DNA from: Brevundimonas bacteroides DSM 4726
Lineage (GTDB): Bacteria > Pseudomonadota > Alphaproteobacteria > Caulobacterales > Caulobacteraceae
DNA length: 64,000 bases
Reading direction: 5' to 3'
NCBI RefSeq assembly: GCF_000701445.1
Contig: NZ_JNIX01000008.1
Span: 62,001 to 126,000, forward strand
Shown: in pieces, positions 15,828 through 23,640 of the stretch
How positions within the stretch are numbered: the first letter of the stretch is position 1
How the letters are laid out: the number at the start of each line of letters is the position of its first letter
Translations under genes and position numbers: made by a program
Notes under the pieces: generated by a model
Told to the model about the DNA's origin: nothing
Seen by the model: the letters and a program-made list of their open reading frames with translations, nothing else
The model's database searches: none

Positions 15828-18581
15828 GTGACCGTCAACAACGGCTATCTGCTTGGACTGTTTGGGCAAAGCTACGACCCTGCGGCTTCGGCTGCCCTGA
15901 CGACAGCCCTTACACAAAAGCGTCAACCGACCGCGCCCTGGGCCACGGCGGCCCAGGCCTCCGCCCCTGCACCAGACGCCCTCGTCCGCGCCGCGCTGGG
16001 CGGACGCAAGTTCGTAAACGAGGGCGCTGTTCCGGTCGATGTCCGGGGGGCCTCCGCCGACTACGCCAAGCTGTTCGCCCTCTATCGCGGACTCGAGACC
16101 CTGTCGGCCCTGACCAATCGCGCCTCGGTCCAGGGGCTGGGGAACAGCGACCTCAGCCTGATCCAGAGGCGCTTCGCCGCGGGCATGTCGGAAATCTCCG
16201 CCTATGTCGGCAAGGCCGAGTTCGAGGATATGCGGCTGGTGCAGGGAACAGCGACTGCGCTGTCCAAGACCAGCGCCGCCGTGCCGCGCGACAGCGCCAA
16301 CTCCATCACAGGTCCGGTCCATGAGGGATCGCTGGACACGCCGGTCGCGGCCTTCGACGGCGACACCCGCTTCTCCATCACGGTGAAGGTTCCGCAAGGG
16401 CTCGGCACGACGACCACCAGCATCGCCATCGACTTGGCCGACATGGGCGCCACACCCCGGACGCTGGACGCGGTCCTGTCCCACATCAACGGCAAGCTGG
16501 AGGCCGGCGGCTTCCAGACCAGGATCGGACGCGACCAGATCAAGTCCGAGGCCCGCACCGTGCAAGTCAACGGCAAGCCCGTCACCCTGCCGGCCGGCCC
16601 GGACAAGTGGGCGCTGGCTATCCGGGGGACGTCCACGGAGACCATCGGCTTCACGGCCCCTCACCGATCCGATGCGGTCTATGTCGTCCAGGGCTTCGGT
16701 ACGGCCGGGGCGAACCAGCTGCTCAAGTTCCAGTCCGATGGCGGAGCCGCCCCGACACCCACCGGCGGCAATGTCGGCGAGACCCAGTGGGTCGATGGTC
16801 GTCTGTCTCAGGAGAAGCTGCCCGACGGCATCAGCGCAGTCCGGGCCAGCGCCGTGGGGCCGGATGGCTCGCTCTGGCTCGTCGCGGATGTGACGACCGG
16901 TGGCTCGAACCAGCCGATCAAGGGCGTCCAGGACGTCGCCCTGATGAAATACGACAGCGCCGGCAGGCTTGTGGCGACCCGGACCCTGGGGGCCGCCTCG
17001 ACGGCCAGCGGCTATGCCATCGCGGTGGACGCCAACGGCCAGGTCGCAGTCGCGGGCTCGGTGACCGGCGCGCTCAACACCAAGGCGACGGACGCGGGCA
17101 AGTCGGGTGAAGTGGCGACACTATCCGATAGCTTTGTGACCGTCTTCAACGCGGACGGCGAGGAGCAGTGGACCCAGCGACGCGGCGCCCGCGCCGAGGA
17201 CCGGGCGACCAGCGTCGCCTTCGGCGCGGACGGCGTCGTCTACATCGGCGGGCGGGCGAAGTCGGCAGTCACTGGCGCGACGGCGGTTGGCGGCTGGGAC
17301 GGCTACGTCCAAGCCTTCAAGGCGGGTGAACCCTATCCGACGGCGGGCATCGTGGCCTCCAGCGTCGGCCAGACCCAGTTCGGCACCAGCGCCGACGACG
17401 GCGTCGACGCGGTCACGGTCGATGGATCCAACCTCTATACCGCCGGAATCGAGAACGGCCGGGCGGTGGTACGCCGATTCACGCTCGACGCGGCTGGCGT
17501 ACCGACGCTGGCGGCCACGCGCGACCTCGGGGCGATCTCCGGCGCCATCGAAGGCGTCTCGGTCTCCGACGGACGGGTCATTCTGACGGGAACGAGCCGC
17601 GACAGCGGCCTGTCGGCGGGCACGGTCACGCGGGCGCACTCGGGCGGGTCGGACGTATTCACTGCGGCCCTGACCGCCGACCTGTCGGCTGACGCCTCCG
17701 ATCGCCTGACCTGGTATGGTGCGGCGGGCGAGGACACCGCCGCCGACGTCAAGGTCCACGACGGCAAGGTCTGGATCACCGGCATCGCCGACCGCTCGGT
17801 CGCGGCCAAGCCGGAAGACCCCACGCGCGGCTTCCTCGCCCGCATCAATCCGCTGACGGGCGCTGTGGAGTACGAACGCAGCTGGTCGGGCGACAACGGT
17901 CAGGCCAAGCCGCTGACGCTGGCAGTGGCAGCGAACGGTGCCTCGGTCCTGGACCGCCTGGGACTGCCCCAGGGCGAGATCGACCAGTCCGACTCCAAGC
18001 GGCTGATCGACGCGACTTCTCTGAGGGTCGGCGACCGCTTCTACGTCTCGCCCGCCGACGGCGGACGGGCGCAAGCCGTCACGATCGAAGCCAAGGACAC
18101 CCTGGCAACCCTCGCCCGCAAGATCAGCATCGCCTCCAACGGCAAACTGAAGGTCACCGTGGCCTCCGAGGGCGGCGCGGTCACCGGCAAGGACGGAGAG
18201 ACGACGACCACCACCGGCGGCTTCCAGCGTCTGTCGATCACGGCCAAGGACGGCGTCACCGGCGCGGTGCTGACGTCCGGCGAGACTGGCCGCGACGCCC
18301 TGCTGGGGCTCGGCCTCTCGCCCGGCTTCATCGGCCAGGCGTCCGGCGACGACGTGACCCGCACCTTCGGCCTGAACCTGCCCAGCGGCCTGACGCTGAA
18401 CGACGCCGCCGCCATCAAGACCGCCGGCGAGAAGATCCAGGCGGCCTTGAAGGCCATCCGCGACGCCTATCGCGCCCTAGCTCCGGAAAACGAGACCAGC
18501 GCCGCCAACGGCCCGGTGCCGACCTATCTGACGAACCAGATTTCCAACTATCAGGCCGCGCTCGCTCGCTTGACGGGCTGA
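15828..18581 (+). CDS. flaEY: FlaEY-like flagellar regulatory/structural protein
   Basis: A 917-residue protein. The N-terminal about 140 residues and the C-terminal about 60 residues (AIRDAYRAL, YLTNQISNYQAALARLTG) form amphipathic helices like flagellin or hook-associated proteins. Between them, about residues 290-660 contain repeated SBBP/beta-propeller units such as SGYAIAVDANGQVAVAGSVTG and ATSVAFGADGVVYIGG, and about 690-850 contain a domain with VGDRFYVSPADGG. Size, position beside alpha-flagellin genes and helical ends match my recollection of Caulobacter FlaEY, described as required for normal flagellin assembly; the symbol is tentative. Start GTG 15828 has TGGAG nine bases upstream. 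Confidence 0.6.
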   Translation: MTVNNGYLLGLFGQSYDPAASAALTTALTQKRQPTAPWATAAQASAPAPDALVRAALGGRKFVNEGAVPVDVRGASADYAKLFALYRGLETLSALTNRASVQGLGNSDLSLIQRRFAAGMSEISAYVGKAEFEDMRLVQGTATALSKTSAAVPRDSANSITGPVHEGSLDTPVAAFDGDTRFSITVKVPQGLGTTTTSIAIDLADMGATPRTLDAVLSHINGKLEAGGFQTRIGRDQIKSEARTVQVNGKPVTLPAGPDKWALAIRGTSTETIGFTAPHRSDAVYVVQGFGTAGANQLLKFQSDGGAAPTPTGGNVGETQWVDGRLSQEKLPDGISAVRASAVGPDGSLWLVADVTTGGSNQPIKGVQDVALMKYDSAGRLVATRTLGAASTASGYAIAVDANGQVAVAGSVTGALNTKATDAGKSGEVATLSDSFVTVFNADGEEQWTQRRGARAEDRATSVAFGADGVVYIGGRAKSAVTGATAVGGWDGYVQAFKAGEPYPTAGIVASSVGQTQFGTSADDGVDAVTVDGSNLYTAGIENGRAVVRRFTLDAAGVPTLAATRDLGAISGAIEGVSVSDGRVILTGTSRDSGLSAGTVTRAHSGGSDVFTAALTADLSADASDRLTWYGAAGEDTAADVKVHDGKVWITGIADRSVAAKPEDPTRGFLARINPLTGAVEYERSWSGDNGQAKPLTLAVAANGASVLDRLGLPQGEIDQSDSKRLIDATSLRVGDRFYVSPADGGRAQAVTIEAKDTLATLARKISIASNGKLKVTVASEGGAVTGKDGETTTTTGGFQRLSITAKDGVTGAVLTSGETGRDALLGLGLSPGFIGQASGDDVTRTFGLNLPSGLTLNDAAAIKTAGEKIQAALKAIRDAYRALAPENETSAANGPVPTYLTNQISNYQAALARLTG

Positions 18582-18584
18582 GTC

Positions 18585-18875
18585 TCACGGCGACACCGCC
18601 TGCGCCGCGCGCTCGGCCTTCAGCGTCTCGACCGCCAGCCGCCGCGCCGCGTCGCAGGCCACGAGCTGGGCCCCGCGCGTGACGTAGCCGATCTCCAGGT
18701 CCGCCAGCGTCGCCCCGTCGGGCAGCCGGTACAGGTCACAGGGCCGGGCGGCGGTCTCGGGCAGGGTCAGGCGCGGCGGCGCATCCGCCGAGGTCGGACG
18801 CGATGCGGCACAGTTCGTCATCGTGAGCGCGCAGACGATCGAGACGGTCAGGCGAAAGCGGCAGGTCAGCGTCAT
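18585..18875 (-). CDS. Rz1-like outer-membrane spanin lipoprotein
   Basis: A 96-residue lipoprotein (MTLTCRFRLTVSIVCALTMT, lipobox TMTNC-AAS with Cys20) with the downstream pattern of phage Rz1 proteins: Pro-rich start, ARPCDLYRLPDGATLADL and a late conserved Cys (LVACDAARR). It would connect the outer membrane to the inner-membrane spanin and disrupt the outer membrane during lysis. Its first 140 bases are read in a different frame inside the upstream Rz-like gene, the classical overlapping spanin arrangement. Last gene of the lysis cassette; its stop lies three bases from the convergent FlaEY-like gene's end. Confidence 0.72.
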   Translation of the reverse strand: MTLTCRFRLTVSIVCALTMTNCAASRPTSADAPPRLTLPETAARPCDLYRLPDGATLADLEIGYVTRGAQLVACDAARRLAVETLKAERAAQAVSP

Positions 18876-19182
18876 GAGCGGTTCGAGCCTCCAGAAGGAT
18901 AGGGGTGGTGGCGGCCTCAGTCCGCCGGATGATGGTGTGGGCGGCGTCCAGCCGGACGACCTGGCCGGCCTGGCCCTCGGCCTCTGCCGCGCGGGCGGCC
19001 GCCTCGGACCGCGCCAGATCGGCGGCGGCCTCGGCCCGATCGGCCCTGCGGCGGGCCAGGTCGAACGGGTCCCAACGAAAGCCGAGGCCACCGAGCAGAA
19101 TGGCGACGCCGGCGAGGCCCATGCAGATCCCCACCAGCCAGCCCACTGGCGTCAGGCTGCGGAGCAAGCCAGCCGTGCTCAT
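18736..19182 (-). CDS. Rz-like inner-membrane spanin
   Basis: A 148-residue protein with one N-terminal transmembrane segment (about residues 12-34), an Ala/Arg/Glu-rich coiled coil (about 40-100) and a C-terminal PLSPDRLDRLRAHDDELCR motif resembling phage Rz/i-spanin ends. ATG 19182 overlaps the endolysin stop by four bases. The Rz1-like lipoprotein starts inside it at 18875. Together the two would span the periplasm and fuse membranes after the murein is cut. Assignment rests on topology, motif and the overlap, not on direct similarity search. Confidence 0.7.
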   Translation of the reverse strand: MSTAGLLRSLTPVGWLVGICMGLAGVAILLGGLGFRWDPFDLARRRADRAEAAADLARSEAAARAAEAEGQAGQVVRLDAAHTIIRRTEAATTPILLEARTAHDADLPLSPDRLDRLRAHDDELCRIASDLGGCAAAPDPARDRRPAL

Positions 19183-19562
19183 GGGAACACCCGCCGGTCG
19201 AGCTCGAAGTGGGGTCCGTCCCGCAAGGTCGGCCAGTCGCCGCCCCAGACAATGGGGACGCCCCGCTCGTGCGCTGCCGCCTTCACCGCGAGCGCGATGC
19301 GCGGATAGAGCGGCCAATCCCACCGCACCTTGCCGTCGATCAGGGCCGCCACATCCACCGCGTGACCGGTGAGGTGCCGTGACTTCGACGTCCGGCTTGC
19401 GCCCGCGCGAACCAGCACCGCCTGCCGCTCGGGCGACCTCAGGCCCTCGGTGATCATGAAGTCGACGGGGGAGCGGCGGATGGCCTCCTCCATCACCTCG
19501 ACCAAGGCGGGGTGGACACCTTTCATCCGCCGGCGCGAGCGGGCCGAGAAGCGAAAGCTCAT
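19179..19562 (-). CDS. M15-family peptidoglycan peptidase (endolysin)
   Basis: A 127-residue protein with the LAS/M15 zinc-peptidase core: ITEGLRSPERQAVLVRAGAS, the zinc ligands in SRHLTGHAVDVAA (His and Asp) and the C-terminal GDWPTLRDGPHFEL (His). Proteins of this size and sequence are L-alanyl-D-glutamate or D-Ala-D-Ala type endopeptidases used as phage or gene-transfer-agent endolysins. There is no signal peptide, so release needs the holin encoded just upstream (four-base overlap). ATG 19562 is chosen from the overlap and typical length. Confidence 0.85.
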   Translation of the reverse strand: MSFRFSARSRRRMKGVHPALVEVMEEAIRRSPVDFMITEGLRSPERQAVLVRAGASRTSKSRHLTGHAVDVAALIDGKVRWDWPLYPRIALAVKAAAHERGVPIVWGGDWPTLRDGPHFELDRRVFP

Positions 19563-19828
19563 CGCGTCCCTCCCTCGGCCAGGCGCAGGCGCAGATTGGC
19601 CAGCAAGGCCACCAGCTGCTGGGCCGTCGGGGCGACGAGGTAGAGTACGAGCGTGAGGGCCAGGAGCCCCATCAGCCCGGCCGCCACGCGCGGCAACTGG
19701 GCCGGTTCCGTCCGCTCGACCGCCAAGGCCAGCAGCCGCCACAGGGCGAAGCTGGCGAGGAACACATACAGCCGCCGCCACAGCCATTGGGCCTCGGCGA
19801 GCGGGGGAATCAGGTTCCGGTCAGTCAT
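19559..19828 (-). CDS. Holin-like small membrane protein
   Basis: An 89-residue protein with two hydrophobic segments (about residues 18-38, LYVFLASFALWRLLALAV, and 47-68, VAAGLMGLLALTLVLYLVAP) and a charged C-terminus. Its position directly upstream of the endolysin with a four-base overlap points to a holin that permits endolysin access to the periplasm. No family motif can be named, so the call depends on size, topology and context. Confidence 0.62.
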   Translation of the reverse strand: MTDRNLIPPLAEAQWLWRRLYVFLASFALWRLLALAVERTEPAQLPRVAAGLMGLLALTLVLYLVAPTAQQLVALLANLRLRLAEGGTR

Positions 19829-19991
19829 CGATCGTCTCCGGGTGGAAAACAGGACGGATGGAGCGCCAGTCGGCGCCGATGTGGTTCAGGCCCTCGCGGC
19901 GGGTCAGCCGTCGCGGCTGCTCCCAGACCTCGGGCTCCAGCAGGCGCTCGTCAGGATCGAGGGCGCGCCGGCGACGGCGAACAGCGCTCAT
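19821..19991 (-). CDS. Small conserved-context protein (56 residues) between tail protein and holin
   Basis: An ATG at 19991 overlaps the stop of the DUF2793 gene (ATGA) and the frame ends within the first bases of the holin-like gene. The 56-residue product is charged: MSAVRRRRRALDPDERLLEP near the start, then EVWEQPRRLTRREGLNHIGA and ending PETIDD. The tight overlaps on both sides indicate a real gene in the cassette. No family recognised and no membrane segment. Confidence 0.6.
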   Translation of the reverse strand: MSAVRRRRRALDPDERLLEPEVWEQPRRLTRREGLNHIGADWRSIRPVFHPETIDD

Positions 19992-21469
19992 CCCTGCACC
20001 AGGATCAGGACGGCCCCAGCCGCGCCCGGGCCGCCCGCGCCGCCCGACGAGACCCCGGCCCCGCCACCACCGCCACCCGCGCCGTGCACTCCGCCCGCGC
20101 CTCCGTCGAAGCCAGCCCCGGAGCTGGCGGCGGACCCGCCGCCACCTCCCCCGCCACTGATCGACACCGGGACGGGCGGCGCAGCACCCGCAGAACCCGC
20201 CGCCGAAGAACCGACCGCGCCACCGACGGCAGGACAGGCCAGCAAACCGCCAGCACCTCCGGAGCCGCCGGGATGCGCCGTGCCGCCCGCCTCGAGCGAA
20301 CCGCCTGCGCCACCGCCACCTGACGCGGCTGGGGCGGCGAACGCGCCCCCCGCCACGCCCGCCGCTGAAGCCGAGGTCGATCCCCCGCCGTTGCCGCCGA
20401 GCAGACCCTGGCCACCCGCGCCGCCCGCGCCGCCGAACGCGCCGGCCTGACCGGCCGCGCCGCCTCCTGCGGTCAGCAGGGTCGCGCCGCTGGATATGAC
20501 GACCGTGTCGCCGCCGTCCGCTCCGGCCGCTCCGCCTGCACCGATGGCGACCGTCAGCGGCCCCGGCAGGTCGGCGGTGCGCCACAGGGCCGTCGACAGG
20601 CCCCCGCCTCCCCCTCCGCCGCCGCCGCTCCTGAGCCCGCCAGCACCCGATGCCCCCGCTCCGCCAGCGCCGCCGCCGCCAACCGCCATGACGGAAATCA
20701 GCCGCGCCCAGTCCGGCGGGCTCCAGCTGCCCCCAGCCGTCAGCAGAACCGCCTCGGCGCGACCTGCGCCACGAGGGAACCAGGCCCGACCGTCCTCGGC
20801 GTCGATGCGCAAGGCGTCGGACCAGTCAGCGCCATCGGCCGAGACCTTGAGCACGAGGTCGTCGTCACCGATCAGACCGAACTCGGCCCGGCCGCCGTAG
20901 CCGCTCTGGAACAGCAGGGAGAGGACGTCGGCCGGCGTGTCCTTGTTCAGGGTGATCCGCAGATCACCGTCGCCGCCATCGGCCTCGGGTCGGGCCGTCC
21001 ACAGGGCCTTGTTGACCTTGGCGGCGAAGGGATTGATCGCATCGGCCTCTGTGTTGAGGCCCAGCCGGGTGAGGTTCTGGTGCTGGCCCCGGCGGATCAG
21101 CGGTGTCCAACCGCCAGCCTCGCGCACCACCAGCTCCTCGCGGTCCTGCACGAAAGCGACCGTCCCGACTGGAACAGGCGCGCGCACCCAGCCTCCGCTC
21201 TCGGCGCGGACCAGATCCCCCGCGTTCCAATCGGACCAGAATTGCCCGACGGCGCCCGCAGGTAGAATGTAAAGATTACCCTCCGCTACCGAGTCCAAGG
21301 AGTGCAAGGAGTCCACGGAGTCCGGCTCGATCGTCGTGGTCCGACTGACCACGAACAGTTGGGTCAAGGTGTCGAGGCGAGCGAGCGCTTCGTTGACGGT
21401 GACATGCTTCTGAATCTGCCCCGCCGCGACATAGGGCAGGGTCAGGCGGGCGCTGTGGCTGGATGACAT
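19988..21469 (-). CDS. DUF2793-domain tail/fibre-type protein with glycine-rich C-terminus
   Basis: A 493-residue protein. The N-terminal about 110 residues are a DUF2793 domain (LPYVAAGQIQKHVTVNEALA, FWSDWNAGDLVRAESGGWV), a domain found in alphaproteobacterial phage and gene-transfer-agent virion proteins. A middle region (about 135-265) follows, then about 220 residues of Gly/Ala-rich low-complexity sequence with runs of Gly. Similar glycine-rich tips occur on phage tail fibres. ATG 21469 (MSSSHSARLTL) has GGAG seven bases upstream. It heads the cassette and is coupled by ATGA to the 56-residue protein, so attachment and lysis functions are co-expressed. Confidence 0.78.
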   Translation of the reverse strand: MSSSHSARLTLPYVAAGQIQKHVTVNEALARLDTLTQLFVVSRTTTIEPDSVDSLHSLDSVAEGNLYILPAGAVGQFWSDWNAGDLVRAESGGWVRAPVPVGTVAFVQDREELVVREAGGWTPLIRRGQHQNLTRLGLNTEADAINPFAAKVNKALWTARPEADGGDGDLRITLNKDTPADVLSLLFQSGYGGRAEFGLIGDDDLVLKVSADGADWSDALRIDAEDGRAWFPRGAGRAEAVLLTAGGSWSPPDWARLISVMAVGGGGAGGAGASGAGGLRSGGGGGGGGGLSTALWRTADLPGPLTVAIGAGGAAGADGGDTVVISSGATLLTAGGGAAGQAGAFGGAGGAGGQGLLGGNGGGSTSASAAGVAGGAFAAPAASGGGGAGGSLEAGGTAHPGGSGGAGGLLACPAVGGAVGSSAAGSAGAAPPVPVSISGGGGGGGSAASSGAGFDGGAGGVHGAGGGGGGAGVSSGGAGGPGAAGAVLILVQG

Positions 21470-21741
21470 GAACGATCTCCGTTGCTGTTCGGAGACCAGT
21501 CTGAGTGAGGCGCGAATGCGGGCGCGTTCGCCGCGTCTCAATCGCGACGGCCGTTGTTTTCACGACGCTTTTCGACGCGTCGTTGGATGATTGAGAAAAA
21601 CAGCGAGTGCGGGGAGGCCGTTGGAAGGGCTGGGAGGCCTCCCCGCGGACCGGCGCGCGGCTGTCAGGACCCCGACGCCGGGGACGGCGTCGATGCGCAG
21701 CGGTCAGACAGAGCTACGGCCGGGTCGACCGACCGGATGCG
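21470..21741. other. Intergenic region before the lysis/tail cassette
   Basis: About 270 bases between the anti-sigma gene and the DUF2793 gene, both leftward. It holds the stem-loop at 21609-21646 downstream of the anti-sigma gene and presumably the cassette promoter between 21480 and 21600, where AT-richer bases (GATTGAGAAAAACAG) occur. I could not identify a specific -35/-10 pair or a regulator site. Confidence 0.4.
21609..21646 (-). terminator. Stem-loop downstream of the anti-sigma factor gene
   Basis: GCGGGGAGGC (21609-21618) pairs perfectly with GCCTCCCCGC (21637-21646) over an 18-base loop. On the minus strand a TTTTT run follows about nine bases later. It likely terminates the sigma/anti-sigma transcript before the lysis cassette. 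Confidence 0.5.
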
Positions 21742-22470
21742 TCAGAGCTGCTGAAGTTCGCCGGATGCGACAACCGGCCCATCGGGCTTGTCCGCCGCCG
21801 GGGTATGGCCGGGTGCTTCGAGCGAAACAGCGACCGCCGTGGCCGTCCCCGCCTGGCTGGCGAGCGCCGCCGAAAGGCTTTGGCGCGAAACGCCCTCGCC
21901 CGCGATCGCGCCCACCAGCTGCACGCCGCCCTCCGGCTTGACCAGCCACAGGTGCGGCACGCCCTGGGCTGACGCCATGCTTGAGTCGGCGGCTATAAAC
22001 AGGTTCCCGGTCACCGTGTCATAGGCCAGGATCATGGCCTGCCCCCCGCCCTCGGACAGGGTCAAGGTCGCCACGCGCGTCACCCCGCCGGCGGGAGCCT
22101 GCGGCTGCTCGACGACCGGCGTCGGCGCGGGACGCGCGATGAGAACCGCCACGGCCACGAGGCTCGCGGCCAGCAAGCCGGTCGAACCAATGGCCCAGCT
22201 CCGCCAGAAGCCGACCCGGCCATTGTCATTGGCGACAGGCGCGATCACCGCCTGGAGCCGTGCCCAGACGGCGCCGGAGGGTTCGACCGACCGAACCTCG
22301 GCCGCGAAGGCCGCCAGATGGGCGTTCCAGGCCTGAACCTCGGCGGCGAAGGCAGGATCGGAGGCCTCGCGGGCGCGGGCGGCGCGCTCGTCTTCCGGCG
22401 ACAGCAGCCTGAGCGCCAGCTCGCCCGCCAGGGCGCGGTCGTCTTCGGGGGTGTGGGTCGGGTCGGTCAT
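21742..22470 (-). CDS. Anti-sigma factor, RskA/anti-sigma-K type
   Basis: A 242-residue single-pass membrane protein. The N-terminal cytoplasmic part (about residues 1-85) begins with a short anti-sigma helix region (DDRALAGELALRLLSPEDER), then a transmembrane helix (about 95-113, STGLLAASLVAVAVLIA), then a periplasmic RskA C-terminal domain with GVPHLWLVKPEGGVQLVGAI. It would hold the ECF sigma factor encoded just upstream at the membrane until signal-dependent release. The gene overlaps the sigma factor stop by four bases, the standard coupling for such pairs. Confidence 0.88.
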   Translation of the reverse strand: MTDPTHTPEDDRALAGELALRLLSPEDERAARAREASDPAFAAEVQAWNAHLAAFAAEVRSVEPSGAVWARLQAVIAPVANDNGRVGFWRSWAIGSTGLLAASLVAVAVLIARPAPTPVVEQPQAPAGGVTRVATLTLSEGGGQAMILAYDTVTGNLFIAADSSMASAQGVPHLWLVKPEGGVQLVGAIAGEGVSRQSLSAALASQAGTATAVAVSLEAPGHTPAADKPDGPVVASGELQQL

Positions 22471-23024
22471 GCTTCGAGGCAGCTCCTCAGCCGCATCAGC
22501 CCCCTGCGAATCCAGCTCTTCATTGTGCCCAGCGGCACATTCTCACGTTTGGCCAACTCGTCGTAGGTCGCGCCCTCGAAGAAGGCGGTGCGGATCACAG
22601 CCCGTGCCTTGTCCTCCAGCGTCTCCAGGCACCCGTTCAGCCGCGCAGCCTCGTCGGCCTGCTCCACGGTGTCGGATGCCAGCGGGCCGGCATCGGCCAG
22701 GTCATGCGCATCCTCGACCGGCGCGGCGTTCCGCATCGGTGCGGCCGAGCGCAGCCGGTCGATCGATCGATTACGGGCGATCGTCACCAGCCAGGTGATC
22801 GGGCTGGCGCGGCTCGCATCGAAGGTCGCGGCCTTTCTCCAGACTGTGACGTAAGTATCCTGCAAGACGTCCTCGGCCGTTTGGCGGTCAGGCAAGATAC
22901 GCAGGCAGACGCCAAAGAGCTTCGCCGAGGTCGCCTCATAGACGGTGCGAAAGGCGGAACGGTCGCCCTGGCCAGCCTGGACAAGGGCCACGGCCAGTTC
23001 GTCTCGCGTCAACATCAGGCCCAT
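22467..23024 (-). CDS. ECF-family RNA polymerase sigma factor
   Basis: A 185-residue ECF sigma factor with region 2 (AFRTVYEATSAKLFGVCLRI, AEDVLQDTYVTVWRKAATFD, ITWLVTIARNRSIDRLR) for -10 recognition and RNA polymerase binding, and region 4 (AFFEGATYDELAKRENVPLG, MKSWIRRGLMRLRSCL) for -35 binding. An RskA-type anti-sigma follows, so this belongs to the SigK/RpoE-like group paired with RskA. The start may be ATG 23024 or the in-frame ATG at 23015. Its promoter and regulon are not visible here. Confidence 0.92.
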   Translation of the reverse strand: MGLMLTRDELAVALVQAGQGDRSAFRTVYEATSAKLFGVCLRILPDRQTAEDVLQDTYVTVWRKAATFDASRASPITWLVTIARNRSIDRLRSAAPMRNAAPVEDAHDLADAGPLASDTVEQADEAARLNGCLETLEDKARAVIRTAFFEGATYDELAKRENVPLGTMKSWIRRGLMRLRSCLEA

Positions 23025-23097
23025 GAACCACTCGGATCGACTGCAACGCCGGGACTAGGACCGGCCCGAAGCGTCGCCGTCAAGCCGCATCCACGCA

Positions 23098-23571
23098 TCA
23101 GTCGTGCAGATAGACGATCCGCCGCTTGTTCGGGTCGGCCCGCATGGCGGCGACGTGCCGCTCATGATCGCCGGACGCGCGGGCTTCACGCTCGCTCGCC
23201 TCGACCCAATGGGTGGTCTCGATGTGCTTCTGCAGGGCCTTGGCCGCCAGAAGATGGCCGGGAAAGAAGAAGTCGACGACATCAGGCGCGAACGGCACGG
23301 CTTCGCCCACCGCAGTCGTCGCGCTGTCGATCCCCAGGTAGCCGATCATGCGCAGTATAGTGCCGGTCGGAGCCTTGGCTCGCACAGCCTGCATCAGGAG
23401 CCAGCCCGACGCGCCCACGGAATAGACGGTCCCGACCACCGGGATCCAGGTCAGCAGACCGTCAAGGCCGACGCCGAACGGCCCTATCCCGATCGCCCGG
23501 TCCGAAAGCTTCTTGATGCCCTCGACATTGGACCAGATCTTTTCGATATCCGCGAACGACCGCTTCGCCAT
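23098..23571 (-). CDS. DUF4112 domain-containing protein
   Basis: A 157-residue protein beginning MAKRSFADIEKIWSNVEGIK, with the DUF4112 core GPFGVGLDGLLTWIPVVGTV, followed by a hydrophobic stretch and PFAPDVVDFFFPGHLLA. The family occurs in many proteobacteria, is predicted to be membrane associated through its two central hydrophobic segments, and has no known function. ATG 23571 is used; the frame extends far upstream antisense to the neighbouring gene, which is not coding-like. Divergent from the EEP-family gene with a 69-base gap. Confidence 0.8.
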   Translation of the reverse strand: MAKRSFADIEKIWSNVEGIKKLSDRAIGIGPFGVGLDGLLTWIPVVGTVYSVGASGWLLMQAVRAKAPTGTILRMIGYLGIDSATTAVGEAVPFAPDVVDFFFPGHLLAAKALQKHIETTHWVEASEREARASGDHERHVAAMRADPNKRRIVYLHD

Positions 23572-23640
23572 CCCTGCCCTCCCTTGCGGCGGCTCAACGC
23601 CCCAGGACCGTCCCCCGTTCACCGAGGAAAGCAGACTATC

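Noticed and set aside
19653..20450. Proline-rich open frame on the plus strand, looking like a surface protein
   Set aside because: It is the mirror of the Gly-rich tract (Gly codons read as Pro in reverse) of the DUF2793 protein, so it is an artefact.
18585..21742. Complete prophage
   Set aside because: Only lysis and tail-type genes are present; no integrase, repressor, terminase, capsid or attachment-site repeats were seen.
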